Positions 23,788 through 32,316 of a stretch of 41,982 nt of DNA are shown piece after piece. Position 1 is the stretch's first letter, and each line of letters begins with the position of its first letter. Source of the DNA: Ruminococcus sp. (GTDB taxonomy: Bacteria > Bacillota > Clostridia > Oscillospirales > Ruminococcaceae); NCBI GenBank assembly GCA_015066745.1, contig SVNW01000027.1, forward strand, positions 1 to 41,982, in the 5' to 3' direction. The notes beneath the pieces were generated by a model. The model was not told the DNA's origin, searched no databases, and saw only the letters and a program-made list of their open reading frames with translations. Made by a program: the position numbers and the translations under genes.

Positions 23788-26088
23788 TCAGATAGCTATT
23801 TTCCCTTTTTCATTATCTGAATTCATCGCAATTTTGAGTTCTTCGATTCTGCAATAAAGGGTTTTTATCATACCAATCTGTCTGTTTATATTTTTAATCT
23901 TATTTGTTTTTTCATCCATTGTAAGAGAAAGCTGATGTTTTAATGCATCTATGTTTTTGTTTATGAGATCAAAACGTCTGTTAAGATCATTCGCAAACAG
24001 TATCTCAAGCTTTTCGTTAAATGTATTCAAAAATCTCTGCAATTCCTGAGATGTTATAGAAGCATAGGAATTCATTCCTTCGTTGTAGAAAGCTTCTATG
24101 TACATTTTCTTTTTAAGATACAGAGCAATATTTTCCTTGACATATCTGTCTTTAAAACCTGCACGTTTCTCATCAAGTTGTTTATGAAGTTCAGAAAGTA
24201 TAGAACTCTTCATATGAATCTCTTCATTAAGTTCATCACTTGGTTTACCTGTATAATCAACAGCATTATACTCAAGCGTTTTTAATCTTATCTGTTCTGA
24301 ATAATCACTGAGTTTGTCCTCAACTTCTTTTTTCCATGCTCTTGTTTCGGTATCATCGATATATTCAGTGGTTTCAATAAGCTTTTTCTTTCTGAAAAGT
24401 CCGAACAGACTGAATCTGCTCTTTTCTTCTTTTGTATAAACTCTCTTGATCTTAGGCTTTTCAAGACCGTTTTCATATTGCTGTTTTTCATCTTTCAGAC
24501 GCTCTATATCATGTTTTAATCTTTCACGTTCTTTTTCAGCACGTAAAGATTTCATATACATAACAGATAAAGTGTCTATTTCACTTTGAATGATATTTAT
24601 TTCAGATGTCAGACGATTTACGCCGTCCTGATACTGTTCGATACCAAGTTCAAATGAATTTTCAGTCTGAAAATACTTACAGTCAGGGCATATATTAAAT
24701 TCATGTTCGGAAATAATTATACGTACTGATTCTGCAAGATCAGGCAGATATCTTCCGACAGCATTTGAGATATCCGAAATAAGTTTTTCCTTCAGTTCAA
24801 AAGTAGCTGCGCTCACGCCGTTATTTATAATAGACGGAAGACTTTTTTCAAGTTCTATAAGTTCTTCAGTCGTCTGAAAACTTTCAAGATTTGCAAACTG
24901 TCTGCCCTTGAAAAGTCTTACTTTGGTCAGCGTAAACTCATATGCATTTTCCATACATTTTTGTATATCAGCATGGATTCTGGCTTTTAATTTATCCATT
25001 TTCCGCTCGGTTTCGCTGATTTTCTGATTTAACTCATCTATTATCTGCTGAGCATCACCATTATCAACAGAAGATTCATATATACTGCATTCAAGTTCAA
25101 GATTTTTTAAAGTTTCATCTACCATTTTTGAAGCTTTGGATATAGGTACTATCAAACTGTTACGTGCTTTTTCACCTTCAGTTATAAAATGCCACAATCC
25201 ATCTTCAAATTCTTCCATACGCGAAAGTTTAAGCAATCTGTACTTGTCTTCATCGCTAAATGATTTTCTGCCTCTGTAGGCAAGAGGTTCTGACGATCTT
25301 GCAACAAGTGCCTGATAAGATGATACACACCAGAACTCCGGCATATCCTCTGCATCCGGAAAAATCTTTCCGAAATTTTTGAGCATATTTTCAGCAACTT
25401 TTTCATAGGACTCATCTTCTGTACTTTTGATCTGATCTATCTTGTTTAAAACAAATATTATTTTATTTGCTTTTGTTTTTATCTGGCTTAAAAATTCAAA
25501 TTCAGATTTTCCGCCCGGACGGTCTGCACTGAACATAAAAAGGCATACATTTGACTTCATGATCTGTGCTTCAGTGATCTCTCTGTGACCATCAGCCGTA
25601 CCGTTAAGACCAGGAGTATCAACAAGTGTGATATTTCCTTCGAGGAATGATGAATCAAGAAAGAGATCAAGATGATTTACAGTAGCTGCAACAGGAATAT
25701 CGCTTCGTGTACTTACATATCTCGAAATAACATCTGTTTCAATACTGTCTATGTCCTCACAACTGCCATCAGCATAAAATACACGACCCTTCTGCTGATT
25801 ATCTGCTTTTCCTTTATGTTTAAGAAAAGTAACTGTAGCTGTTGTTTCATCTGAATAAGACGGAAGAATTTTTTCACCCATCAGTGCATTAAGAAATGTA
25901 GATTTACCTACACTGAATTCACCAACAATAACAATTGAAAATTCTTCTTTCTGAAGCATATCTATAAAATCATTTATTATAGTTGCCTCTGCAACATATC
26001 CGTTATCATTGTAGAATTTTAAGATGTCTTTAAGAACCAGATTAGTTTCTATCCTTTTATCTTCATACTTTGCAAGATGTTTGTTCAT
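23788..26088 (-). CDS. Bacterial dynamin-like GTPase, second of tandem pair
   Basis: This 766-residue protein has a complete dynamin-type GTPase domain: P-loop GEFSVGKST (56-64), G2 TTATVTF (around 83), G3 DTPGLNG (157-163) and G4 NKID (215-218). Long helices follow with heptads typical of the dynamin stalk and a CxxC at 467-470. A hydrophobic-basic patch, FSLFGLFRKKK at about 568-578, sits where the membrane-inserting paddle is expected. Bacterial dynamins remodel or tether membranes and often work as paired subunits. Its start overlaps the upstream dynamin gene by 26 bp. GTPase activity is likely; membrane role is inferred. Confidence 0.9.
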   Translation of the reverse strand: MNKHLAKYEDKRIETNLVLKDILKFYNDNGYVAEATIINDFIDMLQKEEFSIVIVGEFSVGKSTFLNALMGEKILPSYSDETTATVTFLKHKGKADNQQKGRVFYADGSCEDIDSIETDVISRYVSTRSDIPVAATVNHLDLFLDSSFLEGNITLVDTPGLNGTADGHREITEAQIMKSNVCLFMFSADRPGGKSEFEFLSQIKTKANKIIFVLNKIDQIKSTEDESYEKVAENMLKNFGKIFPDAEDMPEFWCVSSYQALVARSSEPLAYRGRKSFSDEDKYRLLKLSRMEEFEDGLWHFITEGEKARNSLIVPISKASKMVDETLKNLELECSIYESSVDNGDAQQIIDELNQKISETERKMDKLKARIHADIQKCMENAYEFTLTKVRLFKGRQFANLESFQTTEELIELEKSLPSIINNGVSAATFELKEKLISDISNAVGRYLPDLAESVRIIISEHEFNICPDCKYFQTENSFELGIEQYQDGVNRLTSEINIIQSEIDTLSVMYMKSLRAEKERERLKHDIERLKDEKQQYENGLEKPKIKRVYTKEEKSRFSLFGLFRKKKLIETTEYIDDTETRAWKKEVEDKLSDYSEQIRLKTLEYNAVDYTGKPSDELNEEIHMKSSILSELHKQLDEKRAGFKDRYVKENIALYLKKKMYIEAFYNEGMNSYASITSQELQRFLNTFNEKLEILFANDLNRRFDLINKNIDALKHQLSLTMDEKTNKIKNINRQIGMIKTLYCRIEELKIAMNSDNEKGKIAI

Positions 26089-28387
26089 ATTCTAACTCCA
26101 CCTTAATTTCATTATACATTTCTTCAATTTTTACTATTTCTGCTCTTTTGTTTTTATATCGGTTTTGTATATCTATAAGGTTTCCGTTTATTATCTCATC
26201 GAGTACATTATTTTTTTCCTGAAGTCTTTTTTCAAATTCGTTCTTGATATAACCGCTTACAAGCTGGGCATTTGCAGTTATGTCAGTATCAAGCGACTGT
26301 CTGAAAAGACTGATGATAGATGTATCACCTTCATAAAGGTATTTTTCAATATCCTGTCTGAGTTGTTTTTTACGGAGATTTAAGTACTCTACTTCAAGTC
26401 TTTCTTCAAACATCGAAAGCTCATCTTTTTTAGCCGCAATTTCATGCTTGAGAATTTCCATCTTTCTGTTATAAGATGCATATTCTTTATCATGAAGTTC
26501 GATCTTTTCTTCAAGACTGCATTTTTTAGCTTCAAGATTTGACAATTCACGATTTATCGCTTCTCGTTCCTCGTCAGTCTGTTCTTTGATAGCTCTCTTC
26601 TTCTTATCCCATTCAAGCCCCTTTGTATCATCATACTGAGGAACTTGTCTTGTTGACTTTTTCTTACCTATAATAAACTGGAAGAAACGAGCTATGCCTT
26701 TGCGATTTTCTTCAAATTCTTCAACTATATATGTTATGGATTCGATAGGTCTGTCGCCAAGTTCAGCTTCTTTACGACGCTGAATATAAACCAGTTCATC
26801 TTTCTTGCTTTTTTTAGCTTCGATCTGAGCAAATATTTTTTCGATCTCATTAATAAAGCCTTTTTTCTGCTGACTGAAATCTTCTAAGAATCTGTTATTG
26901 TTTTCTGCTATTTCTTCAAGTTTTTTAATGTCATTTTTAATATTGTCAGCAGCGAGTTCCTGACTTATTGCCGCTGAGATTTTCAGTTCGGCATTGCTCT
27001 GGTCTATGACGCTGATAATATCTGTATATTCATCTATACGTGCAAGTATAGTTTTATACACAAGCTGAAAACAATTTTCTTTTTTATAATCATACTCGAC
27101 CTGATATTCGTCTATCATACTCTGAAGAAGCTGTTTGTACTTGCCTTCTTCAAGTTTGTTCTCGAATGTCGGATAATCTTTTTCTGCATTAATTGTGTTT
27201 GAGATTTTTTCGTATATGTTTCTGATACTTTCTTCTATATCAGCACTGAGTATCTTTTTGTTTTCTTCAAAAAGCTGATTTATAAGGGTATAGAGCTGTT
27301 CAAGAACATTTCCCTGATTTTCGTTTATAGCTTTTTTCTGATTTTTTATACGACTTATATCCTTGAAAGCACGGTCTTTAAGAATAGAATTTTCTATCTC
27401 AGCCTGTTTTTTCTTTGAGATCATAAGTACGTATTCCATAAGATTCATTACTGTATAGCAGTTTGAAACATATCTGTTATGCTTGAAATTTGAATCAGTA
27501 AAAATAGATTTTAAAATCTGCTCAAAAGCAGTGAAGTTTGAATCAATAAAAATTTCTTTACGATACTCTGCGTCGATATCGCAAAAATCATCTTCATAAA
27601 GTCTCTTTATATTTTCATCTTTTCCGGCAAGCGCTTTAAGCGCAGACATACCGCAATAGTGTGTCACAAGTTTACGTGAACTTCCTTCTATGATAAACTT
27701 ATTTACGTTTTCTTTTATAGAAGCTATCTTGTCATCAGGTACTTCTCCTTCAGAAATATTAAGCTCATCTATAAAATTGTATATGAAAATAAATGTATTC
27801 TGATAAGTAGAAATATACTTTATGAAATCAATATCTGTATGTGCAATTCCTCTTTTTGGAAACAAATAAATACATGCGTGCGCACGTTTTATCTCTTCTA
27901 TCGTAAGTTCCCTGTGTTTGTCCGCAAGTCCGTTCAATCCGGGAGTATCTACGATAACTAGTTCCTCTTCGATATCTATAAAATTTATAAAAATATCTAC
28001 ACTTCTTACTTCTGTTACGACATCTATATCAGACTGCGTAGTTGTATATTTTTCAATATCGTCAAGATGCTCGAGCATTACCGATGAACTGTCAGTAAAA
28101 GTAATGAGTGCTGTATTTTCACGTTGGTCGCCTGATTTTACATTGTGAATATAAGTAAGTGCAGCAGTCGTTTCAAGTGTTGCGTGTTTTAAAAGGTCCT
28201 TGCCTATTATCGCATTTACAAATGTTGACTTACCGGAACTGAATTCTCCTACTACCGCTATACGAAATTCGTCTACTTCTATACGTGATTCAAGCATATT
28301 TATGGTATCTCGTATATTTGCACCATCATTTATTACAGAATACGATTTTAAATTGCTAAGTTTTTCTCTTAATCCAGAGTTTGTCAT
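26063..28387 (-). CDS. Bacterial dynamin-like GTPase, first of tandem pair
   Basis: This 774-residue protein has a dynamin-type GTPase domain: P-loop GEFSSGKST (47-55), G2 LETTAALTY (71-79) and G3 DTPGLNG (147-153). The G4 is altered to NFID (204-207), lacking the usual lysine, which could weaken guanine contact. Long coiled-coil helices follow. The segment IARFFQFIIGKKK (around 565-577) is a likely membrane-contact tip matching the one in its partner. It is the first gene after the consensus promoter at 28453-28481, with AGAGAGGGG as ribosome site. Tandem unequal dynamins such as this pair commonly form hetero-oligomers. Confidence 0.9.
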   Translation of the reverse strand: MTNSGLREKLSNLKSYSVINDGANIRDTINMLESRIEVDEFRIAVVGEFSSGKSTFVNAIIGKDLLKHATLETTAALTYIHNVKSGDQRENTALITFTDSSSVMLEHLDDIEKYTTTQSDIDVVTEVRSVDIFINFIDIEEELVIVDTPGLNGLADKHRELTIEEIKRAHACIYLFPKRGIAHTDIDFIKYISTYQNTFIFIYNFIDELNISEGEVPDDKIASIKENVNKFIIEGSSRKLVTHYCGMSALKALAGKDENIKRLYEDDFCDIDAEYRKEIFIDSNFTAFEQILKSIFTDSNFKHNRYVSNCYTVMNLMEYVLMISKKKQAEIENSILKDRAFKDISRIKNQKKAINENQGNVLEQLYTLINQLFEENKKILSADIEESIRNIYEKISNTINAEKDYPTFENKLEEGKYKQLLQSMIDEYQVEYDYKKENCFQLVYKTILARIDEYTDIISVIDQSNAELKISAAISQELAADNIKNDIKKLEEIAENNNRFLEDFSQQKKGFINEIEKIFAQIEAKKSKKDELVYIQRRKEAELGDRPIESITYIVEEFEENRKGIARFFQFIIGKKKSTRQVPQYDDTKGLEWDKKKRAIKEQTDEEREAINRELSNLEAKKCSLEEKIELHDKEYASYNRKMEILKHEIAAKKDELSMFEERLEVEYLNLRKKQLRQDIEKYLYEGDTSIISLFRQSLDTDITANAQLVSGYIKNEFEKRLQEKNNVLDEIINGNLIDIQNRYKNKRAEIVKIEEMYNEIKVELEYEQTSCKV

Positions 28388-28452
28388 AATTCGCGATACC
28401 CCTCTCTTTTAATATTTCACTTATCGTTAATCCGAAATATTACTTATTATTC

Positions 28453-28481
28453 AGCATAACATTTTTTATGCAATTTGTCAA
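28453..28481 (-). promoter_or_regulatory. Promoter of the dynamin operon
   Basis: On the minus strand, TTGACA (complement 28476-28481) and TATGCT (28453-28458) have a 17-bp spacer, leaving a ~60-nt leader. The strong match implies substantial basal expression unless repressed. The rest of 28388-28611 is AT-rich and holds nothing I recognise. Confidence 0.75.
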
Positions 28482-28604
28482 TAAAAAAAGTCGCTCTCAT
28501 CACTGTTTTTTTAAAAAAAAATTTAAATTTAATAACAGAAATACTCATAACAATCATATGTATGAAAATCATAGATATAACCATAACGATAACAATTATT
28601 TTTT

Positions 28605-28650
28605 AATAAAAAAAGCAGATGTTTCCGATTTGTTTCCTCGGAACATCTGC
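28605..28650 (-). terminator. Terminator after the gene at 28662
   Basis: TCGGAACATCTGC (28638-28650) pairs with GCAGATGTTTCCGA (28615-28628) with a one-base bulge. On the minus strand a T-run follows. It separates the unknown gene from the dynamin operon, so they are different transcripts. Confidence 0.85.
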
Positions 28651-28661
28651 ATTTTATTTTT

Positions 28662-29588
28662 TTATTTATGTTCCAGAATAGAAATGTATGTGTTCGCTTT
28701 TTCTTCAAGTCCTGACAGAATTTCATAATAATCCGTAACACCGGAAGAAATCATTTTTTTAACACATGTTTCCACTTTATCAATAACCGTAGAAACATTC
28801 ACTGCGACTTTATCTATGTCTACATCATCCATACCCAAAACAAGTGATTTCAATCTTCCCACGCCATTGTACTTTTTGCCCGAAACTCCCATAAATTTTC
28901 TTGCAAGCGAAGTATCGTATTTGTTCAGAGCAAACAACATACCTACACAATCGCCGAAAATTTCTTCCAGCAGAATACTGTTACACTTTTTATATATCCT
29001 GCGACAAGTATATAAAGCACATGCATTATATATTCTTATTTTAAGCGACAACTGATTCCAGACAAGTTCACCAAAACCTGCCTCATCAGCATTCACACCA
29101 CTGTAATCACAATTTGAAATAATTATCAGTGTATCCTGATAATTTTTCTTTTCACCACGAAACTTTCTGAGTTCATCACGCCACGACAATTCATTTCCGC
29201 CATGGTCTATATACTCGTTCATATGCTGTTCGATCTTACGCCAGTTAGTTATTCCGACTATCTCAGCACTTTCGAGCGATGAAGAAACATTTGCAGGCTC
29301 ACCCCTATATGCCATTATCTGAATAAAACGTTCAAAATCAGAACGTTCGTGTATATAGACAATGTCAACTTTGCCTGCCGGCGTTGTTTCTGAAAAAAGC
29401 TTGTCGTATTTGCTGCACTTAAAACCGCTAAGTCCTTCGTTCATTTTTACGGCAACCTCCGGTGGTGTTTTACCATAATGAACAATATCAGTGTATACCC
29501 CTGTTTCTGATATTCCCTTTTTCGGAGTGAGATATAACTGGTTATATCTCTGTGCCATAGTTTCCATAACCGAAACCGCACTATTCAT
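28662..29588 (-). CDS. Unknown 308-residue protein beside the dynamin operon
   Basis: The start at 29586-29588 (MNSAVSV) is set by GGAGGG seven bases upstream; a longer frame to 29678 lacks a ribosome site and covers the promoter. The protein is soluble with alternating strands and helices. Segments include AGKVDIVYIHERSDFERF, DTLIIISNCDYSG, YACALYTCRRIYKK-like cysteines and GVSGKKYNGVGRLKSL. I know no family for it. It has its own consensus promoter and terminator, but its position directly upstream of the dynamin operon, in the same direction, suggests a linked job. Confidence 0.7.
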   Translation of the reverse strand: MNSAVSVMETMAQRYNQLYLTPKKGISETGVYTDIVHYGKTPPEVAVKMNEGLSGFKCSKYDKLFSETTPAGKVDIVYIHERSDFERFIQIMAYRGEPANVSSSLESAEIVGITNWRKIEQHMNEYIDHGGNELSWRDELRKFRGEKKNYQDTLIIISNCDYSGVNADEAGFGELVWNQLSLKIRIYNACALYTCRRIYKKCNSILLEEIFGDCVGMLFALNKYDTSLARKFMGVSGKKYNGVGRLKSLVLGMDDVDIDKVAVNVSTVIDKVETCVKKMISSGVTDYYEILSGLEEKANTYISILEHK

Positions 29589-29649
29589 CCCTATACCCTC
29601 CATACATTTAATTATTCTACATATCATAAATAATATTTTTATACTCTTT

Positions 29650-29678
29650 ATTGTATCATATAATATGCGTTTTGTCAA
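29650..29678 (-). promoter_or_regulatory. Promoter of the gene at 28662
   Basis: On the minus strand, TTGACA (complement 29673-29678) and TACAAT (29650-29655) have a 17-bp spacer, reading to the GGAGGG site before 29588. Confidence 0.75.
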
Positions 29679-29821
29679 TAAACTATTATGTTTTATTGAT
29701 TTTTCTGTATATAAAAAATGAATTTTTGAAAATAATTAAATAATTTCAGCTAAGTTTTTTAACAAAATTTTACTGAAAATATTTTTTAAAATGTCTTAGG
29801 TAAAAAAATTCAAAAAATATA

Positions 29822-29850
29822 TTGACAAAAGTTTTTTTGTGTGATATAAT
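29822..29850 (+). promoter_or_regulatory. Promoter of tRNA-Leu
   Basis: TTGACA (29822-29827) and TATAAT (29845-29850), both perfect, with a 17-bp spacer, 34 bp before the tRNA. Confidence 0.85.
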
Positions 29851-29884
29851 TATTTATGTTGTCAGATGACAATGATTAATATTA

Positions 29885-29968
29885 GCCGGCGTGATGGAAC
29901 TGGCAGACGTGCGGGACTCAAAATCCCGTGGTGGCAACACCGTGTGGGTTCGACCCCCACCGCCGGCA
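29885..29968 (+). tRNA. tRNA-Leu (anticodon CAA)
   Basis: The 84-nt gene forms a full cloverleaf. The acceptor stem GCCGGCG pairs with CGCCGGC at the 3' end, followed by discriminator A (29968). The anticodon stem CGGGA/TCCCG holds the loop CTCAAAA with anticodon CAA, and a long variable arm (TGGTGGCAACACCGTG) marks it as class II leucine tRNA. The T arm has GGTTCGACCCC. CCA is not encoded. No duplicate 3' end is visible nearby, so no integrated element is indicated. Confidence 0.97.
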
Positions 29969-29976
29969 TTTGGATT

Positions 29977-30006
29977 ACAGACTCTTTAAACAGAGTCTGT
30001 TTTTTT
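29977..30006 (+). terminator. Terminator of tRNA-Leu
   Basis: ACAGACTCT (29977-29985) and AGAGTCTGT (29992-30000) form a 9-bp stem with a 6-nt loop, followed by TTTTTT. Confidence 0.9.
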
Positions 30007-30133
30007 GTATCATCTCACAAATGAAGATTTAGTTATTTTTTCAAATATTGTTTCAAAGTCATTAACAGTTATTAAATTTATCTAAAATCAAAATTATCAT
30101 ATTATACGATTTGACCAATATTTATAATCGATA

Positions 30134-30162
30134 TTGACACCAAGTATGGAATGTGCTATAAT
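30134..30162 (+). promoter_or_regulatory. Promoter of the adenosine deaminase gene
   Basis: TTGACA (30134-30139) and TATAAT (30157-30162) are perfect with a 17-bp spacer. The ~120-nt leader ends in an imperfect hairpin (AACAA/CTGC at 30227-30237 with GCAG/TTGTT at 30243-30251) followed by TTAT, just before the ribosome site AAGGAGG. It may attenuate translation, but I do not recognise a riboswitch. Confidence 0.75.
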
Positions 30163-30285
30163 TCGGTTTATGAGATACAGTTTAATCCTCTCAAACTTGT
30201 AAAAGCTGTTTCTGATATGATATGAGAACAACACTGCTTATAGCAGTTGTTTTATAAAAAATCAACTTTACAAGGAGGACAAACT

Positions 30286-31686
30286 ATGTCTGTAAATGAA
30301 TATTTTGAATCAATCAAAAAAAACAAAGCGAAACTTCGTCAGTTCATCGCTGATATGCCTAAAGGTGGAGATTTGCACAATCACCTCATAGGTGCAGCTT
30401 ATGCAGAAACACTTTTTAAAATCGGATGTCAAGCAAATCTATACGCTGATCTTGACACTGGAAAACTCTATGACACTCCACAAACAGGCATTACTACAGT
30501 TAGACTTGATAAAAACATGGAAAATTTTCATGAAAATCGCATGATTCTTATCGATAAGTGGAGTATAAGAGATTTTCAACCATATAAATACCCTCTTGGC
30601 CCTGATGAATACTTTTTTTCTCTTTTTTCAAAATTTCTTGCAGCTGCCAATGGAATTCATCTTGCTGATATAATTCATGAACTGAAAGTGAGAGCTAAAG
30701 AAGAAAATTTACAATATATCGAAACTATTGGAATCTCTCCTACAGTTTCTGCGCCTGCTTTTCTTTCAAATATTCAATATGACCACAACAACTGTTCTTT
30801 TAAGAGAGAATGTTACTACCATAATCTCTCGGAATTTGACGAGTCTACTTATGAATATTGTATAAACGATATTATTGACGAGTATGAAAAACAATATACT
30901 GATCCAAATTCTGATCTTCGTAAAGCTGTAGAAAAATATGTTGCAGACAACAAAGCAATCGTCCAAAACGCACCAGATGATGATACTTTTAAAATAAAAC
31001 TACAAGGCTACGCATCTCGTGGCGCCGAACCTCTTATTGTACTTTGCCAGCTTTACATCATCTACAAAGCAATGGAATGTATACCTGATATACTGGTTGG
31101 CTGTAATATTGTTGCTGCTGAGAACTCCGAAAATTCTATGTTGTGCTATAAATTACATATGCTGATGTTCAAAAAACTAAATGAACGTTTTAAAAGAAAT
31201 ATTGCTCTTCATGCAGGAGAACTTACCTTAGGACTTGTTCCGCCTGAACATCTTACATATCACATTACCGATGCAGTACGAATGGCAAACGCCAAAAGAA
31301 TTGGACATGGTGTTGATATCGCTTTTGAACACAACAGTTCTGAATTGCTTAAAGAAATGAAGGAAAAGAATATTGCAATAGAAATCAATCTTACCAGTAA
31401 TGAATTTATACTCGGTGTCAAAGATGATTCACATCCGTTCATGATTTACAAAGACAGTGGGGTGCCGATGGTAATAGCAACTGATGACCCTGGCATACTG
31501 CGTACATCTATAACGGAAGAATACACCTTAGCTGCATACAGATATGATCTTGCTTACGATGATATTAAAAAACTTGTAAGCAACAGTATCGAATACAGTT
31601 TCCTTTCAGATTCCGAAAAAGCTTATATAAGAAATATATATAATGCTAAGTTAGCAGAATTTGAAGCCAAATACAATAATATGTAA
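30286..31686 (+). CDS. Adenosine deaminase family enzyme
   Basis: This 466-residue metal-dependent amidohydrolase converts adenosine to inosine, or acts on a related base. The start at 30286 is set by AAGGAGGAC; an earlier frame has no ribosome site. Zinc ligands are visible: LHNHL (H31, H33), LHAGE, RIGHGVD and ATDDPG, with the catalytic Glu in HAGE. The family's LNLTSN motif reads EINLTSNEF. It is longer than classical ADA (~340 residues) owing to an insert after the first motif, as in the ADGF/ADA2-like group, but it has no signal peptide. Purine salvage in the cytosol is likely; the exact substrate is uncertain. Confidence 0.9.
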   Translation: MSVNEYFESIKKNKAKLRQFIADMPKGGDLHNHLIGAAYAETLFKIGCQANLYADLDTGKLYDTPQTGITTVRLDKNMENFHENRMILIDKWSIRDFQPYKYPLGPDEYFFSLFSKFLAAANGIHLADIIHELKVRAKEENLQYIETIGISPTVSAPAFLSNIQYDHNNCSFKRECYYHNLSEFDESTYEYCINDIIDEYEKQYTDPNSDLRKAVEKYVADNKAIVQNAPDDDTFKIKLQGYASRGAEPLIVLCQLYIIYKAMECIPDILVGCNIVAAENSENSMLCYKLHMLMFKKLNERFKRNIALHAGELTLGLVPPEHLTYHITDAVRMANAKRIGHGVDIAFEHNSSELLKEMKEKNIAIEINLTSNEFILGVKDDSHPFMIYKDSGVPMVIATDDPGILRTSITEEYTLAAYRYDLAYDDIKKLVSNSIEYSFLSDSEKAYIRNIYNAKLAEFEAKYNNM

Positions 31687-31692
31687 TATAAA

Positions 31693-31742
31693 AGCTTCTG
31701 CTGTAATTATCTATATCAGCAGAAGCTCATTTTATTGTTTTT
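31693..31742 (+). terminator. Terminator of the adenosine deaminase gene
   Basis: AGCTTCTGCTG (31693-31703) and CAGCAGAAGCT (31717-31727) form a perfect 11-bp stem with a 13-nt loop, followed by CATTTTATTGTTTTT. The facing metallophosphoesterase gene also ends here. Confidence 0.85.
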
Positions 31743-32254
31743 CAATCTTCACAAGAAAACATCCTGTTTTTTATTTCATCAAACTCTATCGGAGTATAAT
31801 TTATTCTCTCACAACATACTCAAAAACTTTGTCTTGAAAAATCCTTATACATCGGATTGTCGTGGACATGGCCAAATATATTGGCGTATGGCATATTTCT
31901 GTTTATATATAACGGTTCGTGTGAGAGCATCCAGAAATTTTCTAAAATAATCGGATATGATATTACACTTTCAAATCCGCAGTCACGATAATATGATTCA
32001 TTTTGAATATCATGATTTCCGCGTATCAGAATTTTTATACCTTTTAAAGAACCGCATATCTGTGCGGTCTTTTCTTTTTCATATGAACTCAGATCACCGA
32101 GTACAAAAACTTTATCATTATCTGAAACTACACTGTTCCAGTTTGAAATTATCTTATTGTCCATTTCTTCAACCGAAGAAAACGGACGGTTTTCATAGTT
32201 CATTATTTCGCTGTGTCCAAAATGAGTATCTGCGATAAAAAAAATTTTTGACAT
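31742..32254 (-). pseudogene. Metallophosphoesterase with an in-frame TGA near its end
   Basis: The start at 32252-32254 (MSKIFFIADTHFGH) has GAAAGGAAA upstream. Calcineurin-like metal sites are complete: ADTHFGH, LGDLSSY, IRGNHD, LSHEPL and FGHVHD. The frame stops at 31820-31822 after SRQSF, giving 144 residues. Beyond the TGA the same frame continues VCCERINYTPIEFDEIKNRM and ends at 31742-31744, and ERINYTP is the usual C-terminus of this family as I recall it. A single base change would restore ~170 residues. The catalytic core is intact, so the short form might still work. The protein hydrolyses an unknown phosphoester. It is last in the PARG-SpoU-phosphoesterase unit. Confidence 0.7.
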
Positions 32255-32316
32255 GATTTTTCCTTTCTCTGTTCTAAAGTATAAGAGCGGAATTCTTTTG
32301 TATATCAAAATCCGCC

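Noticed and set aside
28662..29678. Longer start for the unknown gene before the dynamins
   Set aside because: The extra 30 residues cover the -10 and -35 boxes and lack a ribosome site; the start at 29588 has GGAGGG.
29885..29968. tRNA-Leu as an integration site
   Set aside because: No direct repeat of the tRNA 3' end and no integrase gene are seen nearby.
30163..30285. Purine riboswitch before the adenosine deaminase
   Set aside because: The leader lacks the conserved three-way junction sequences; only an imperfect hairpin is seen.
31820..31822. TGA as selenocysteine codon in the phosphoesterase
   Set aside because: No suitable insertion hairpin is visible just after the codon and the position is not catalytic; a point mutation is simpler.
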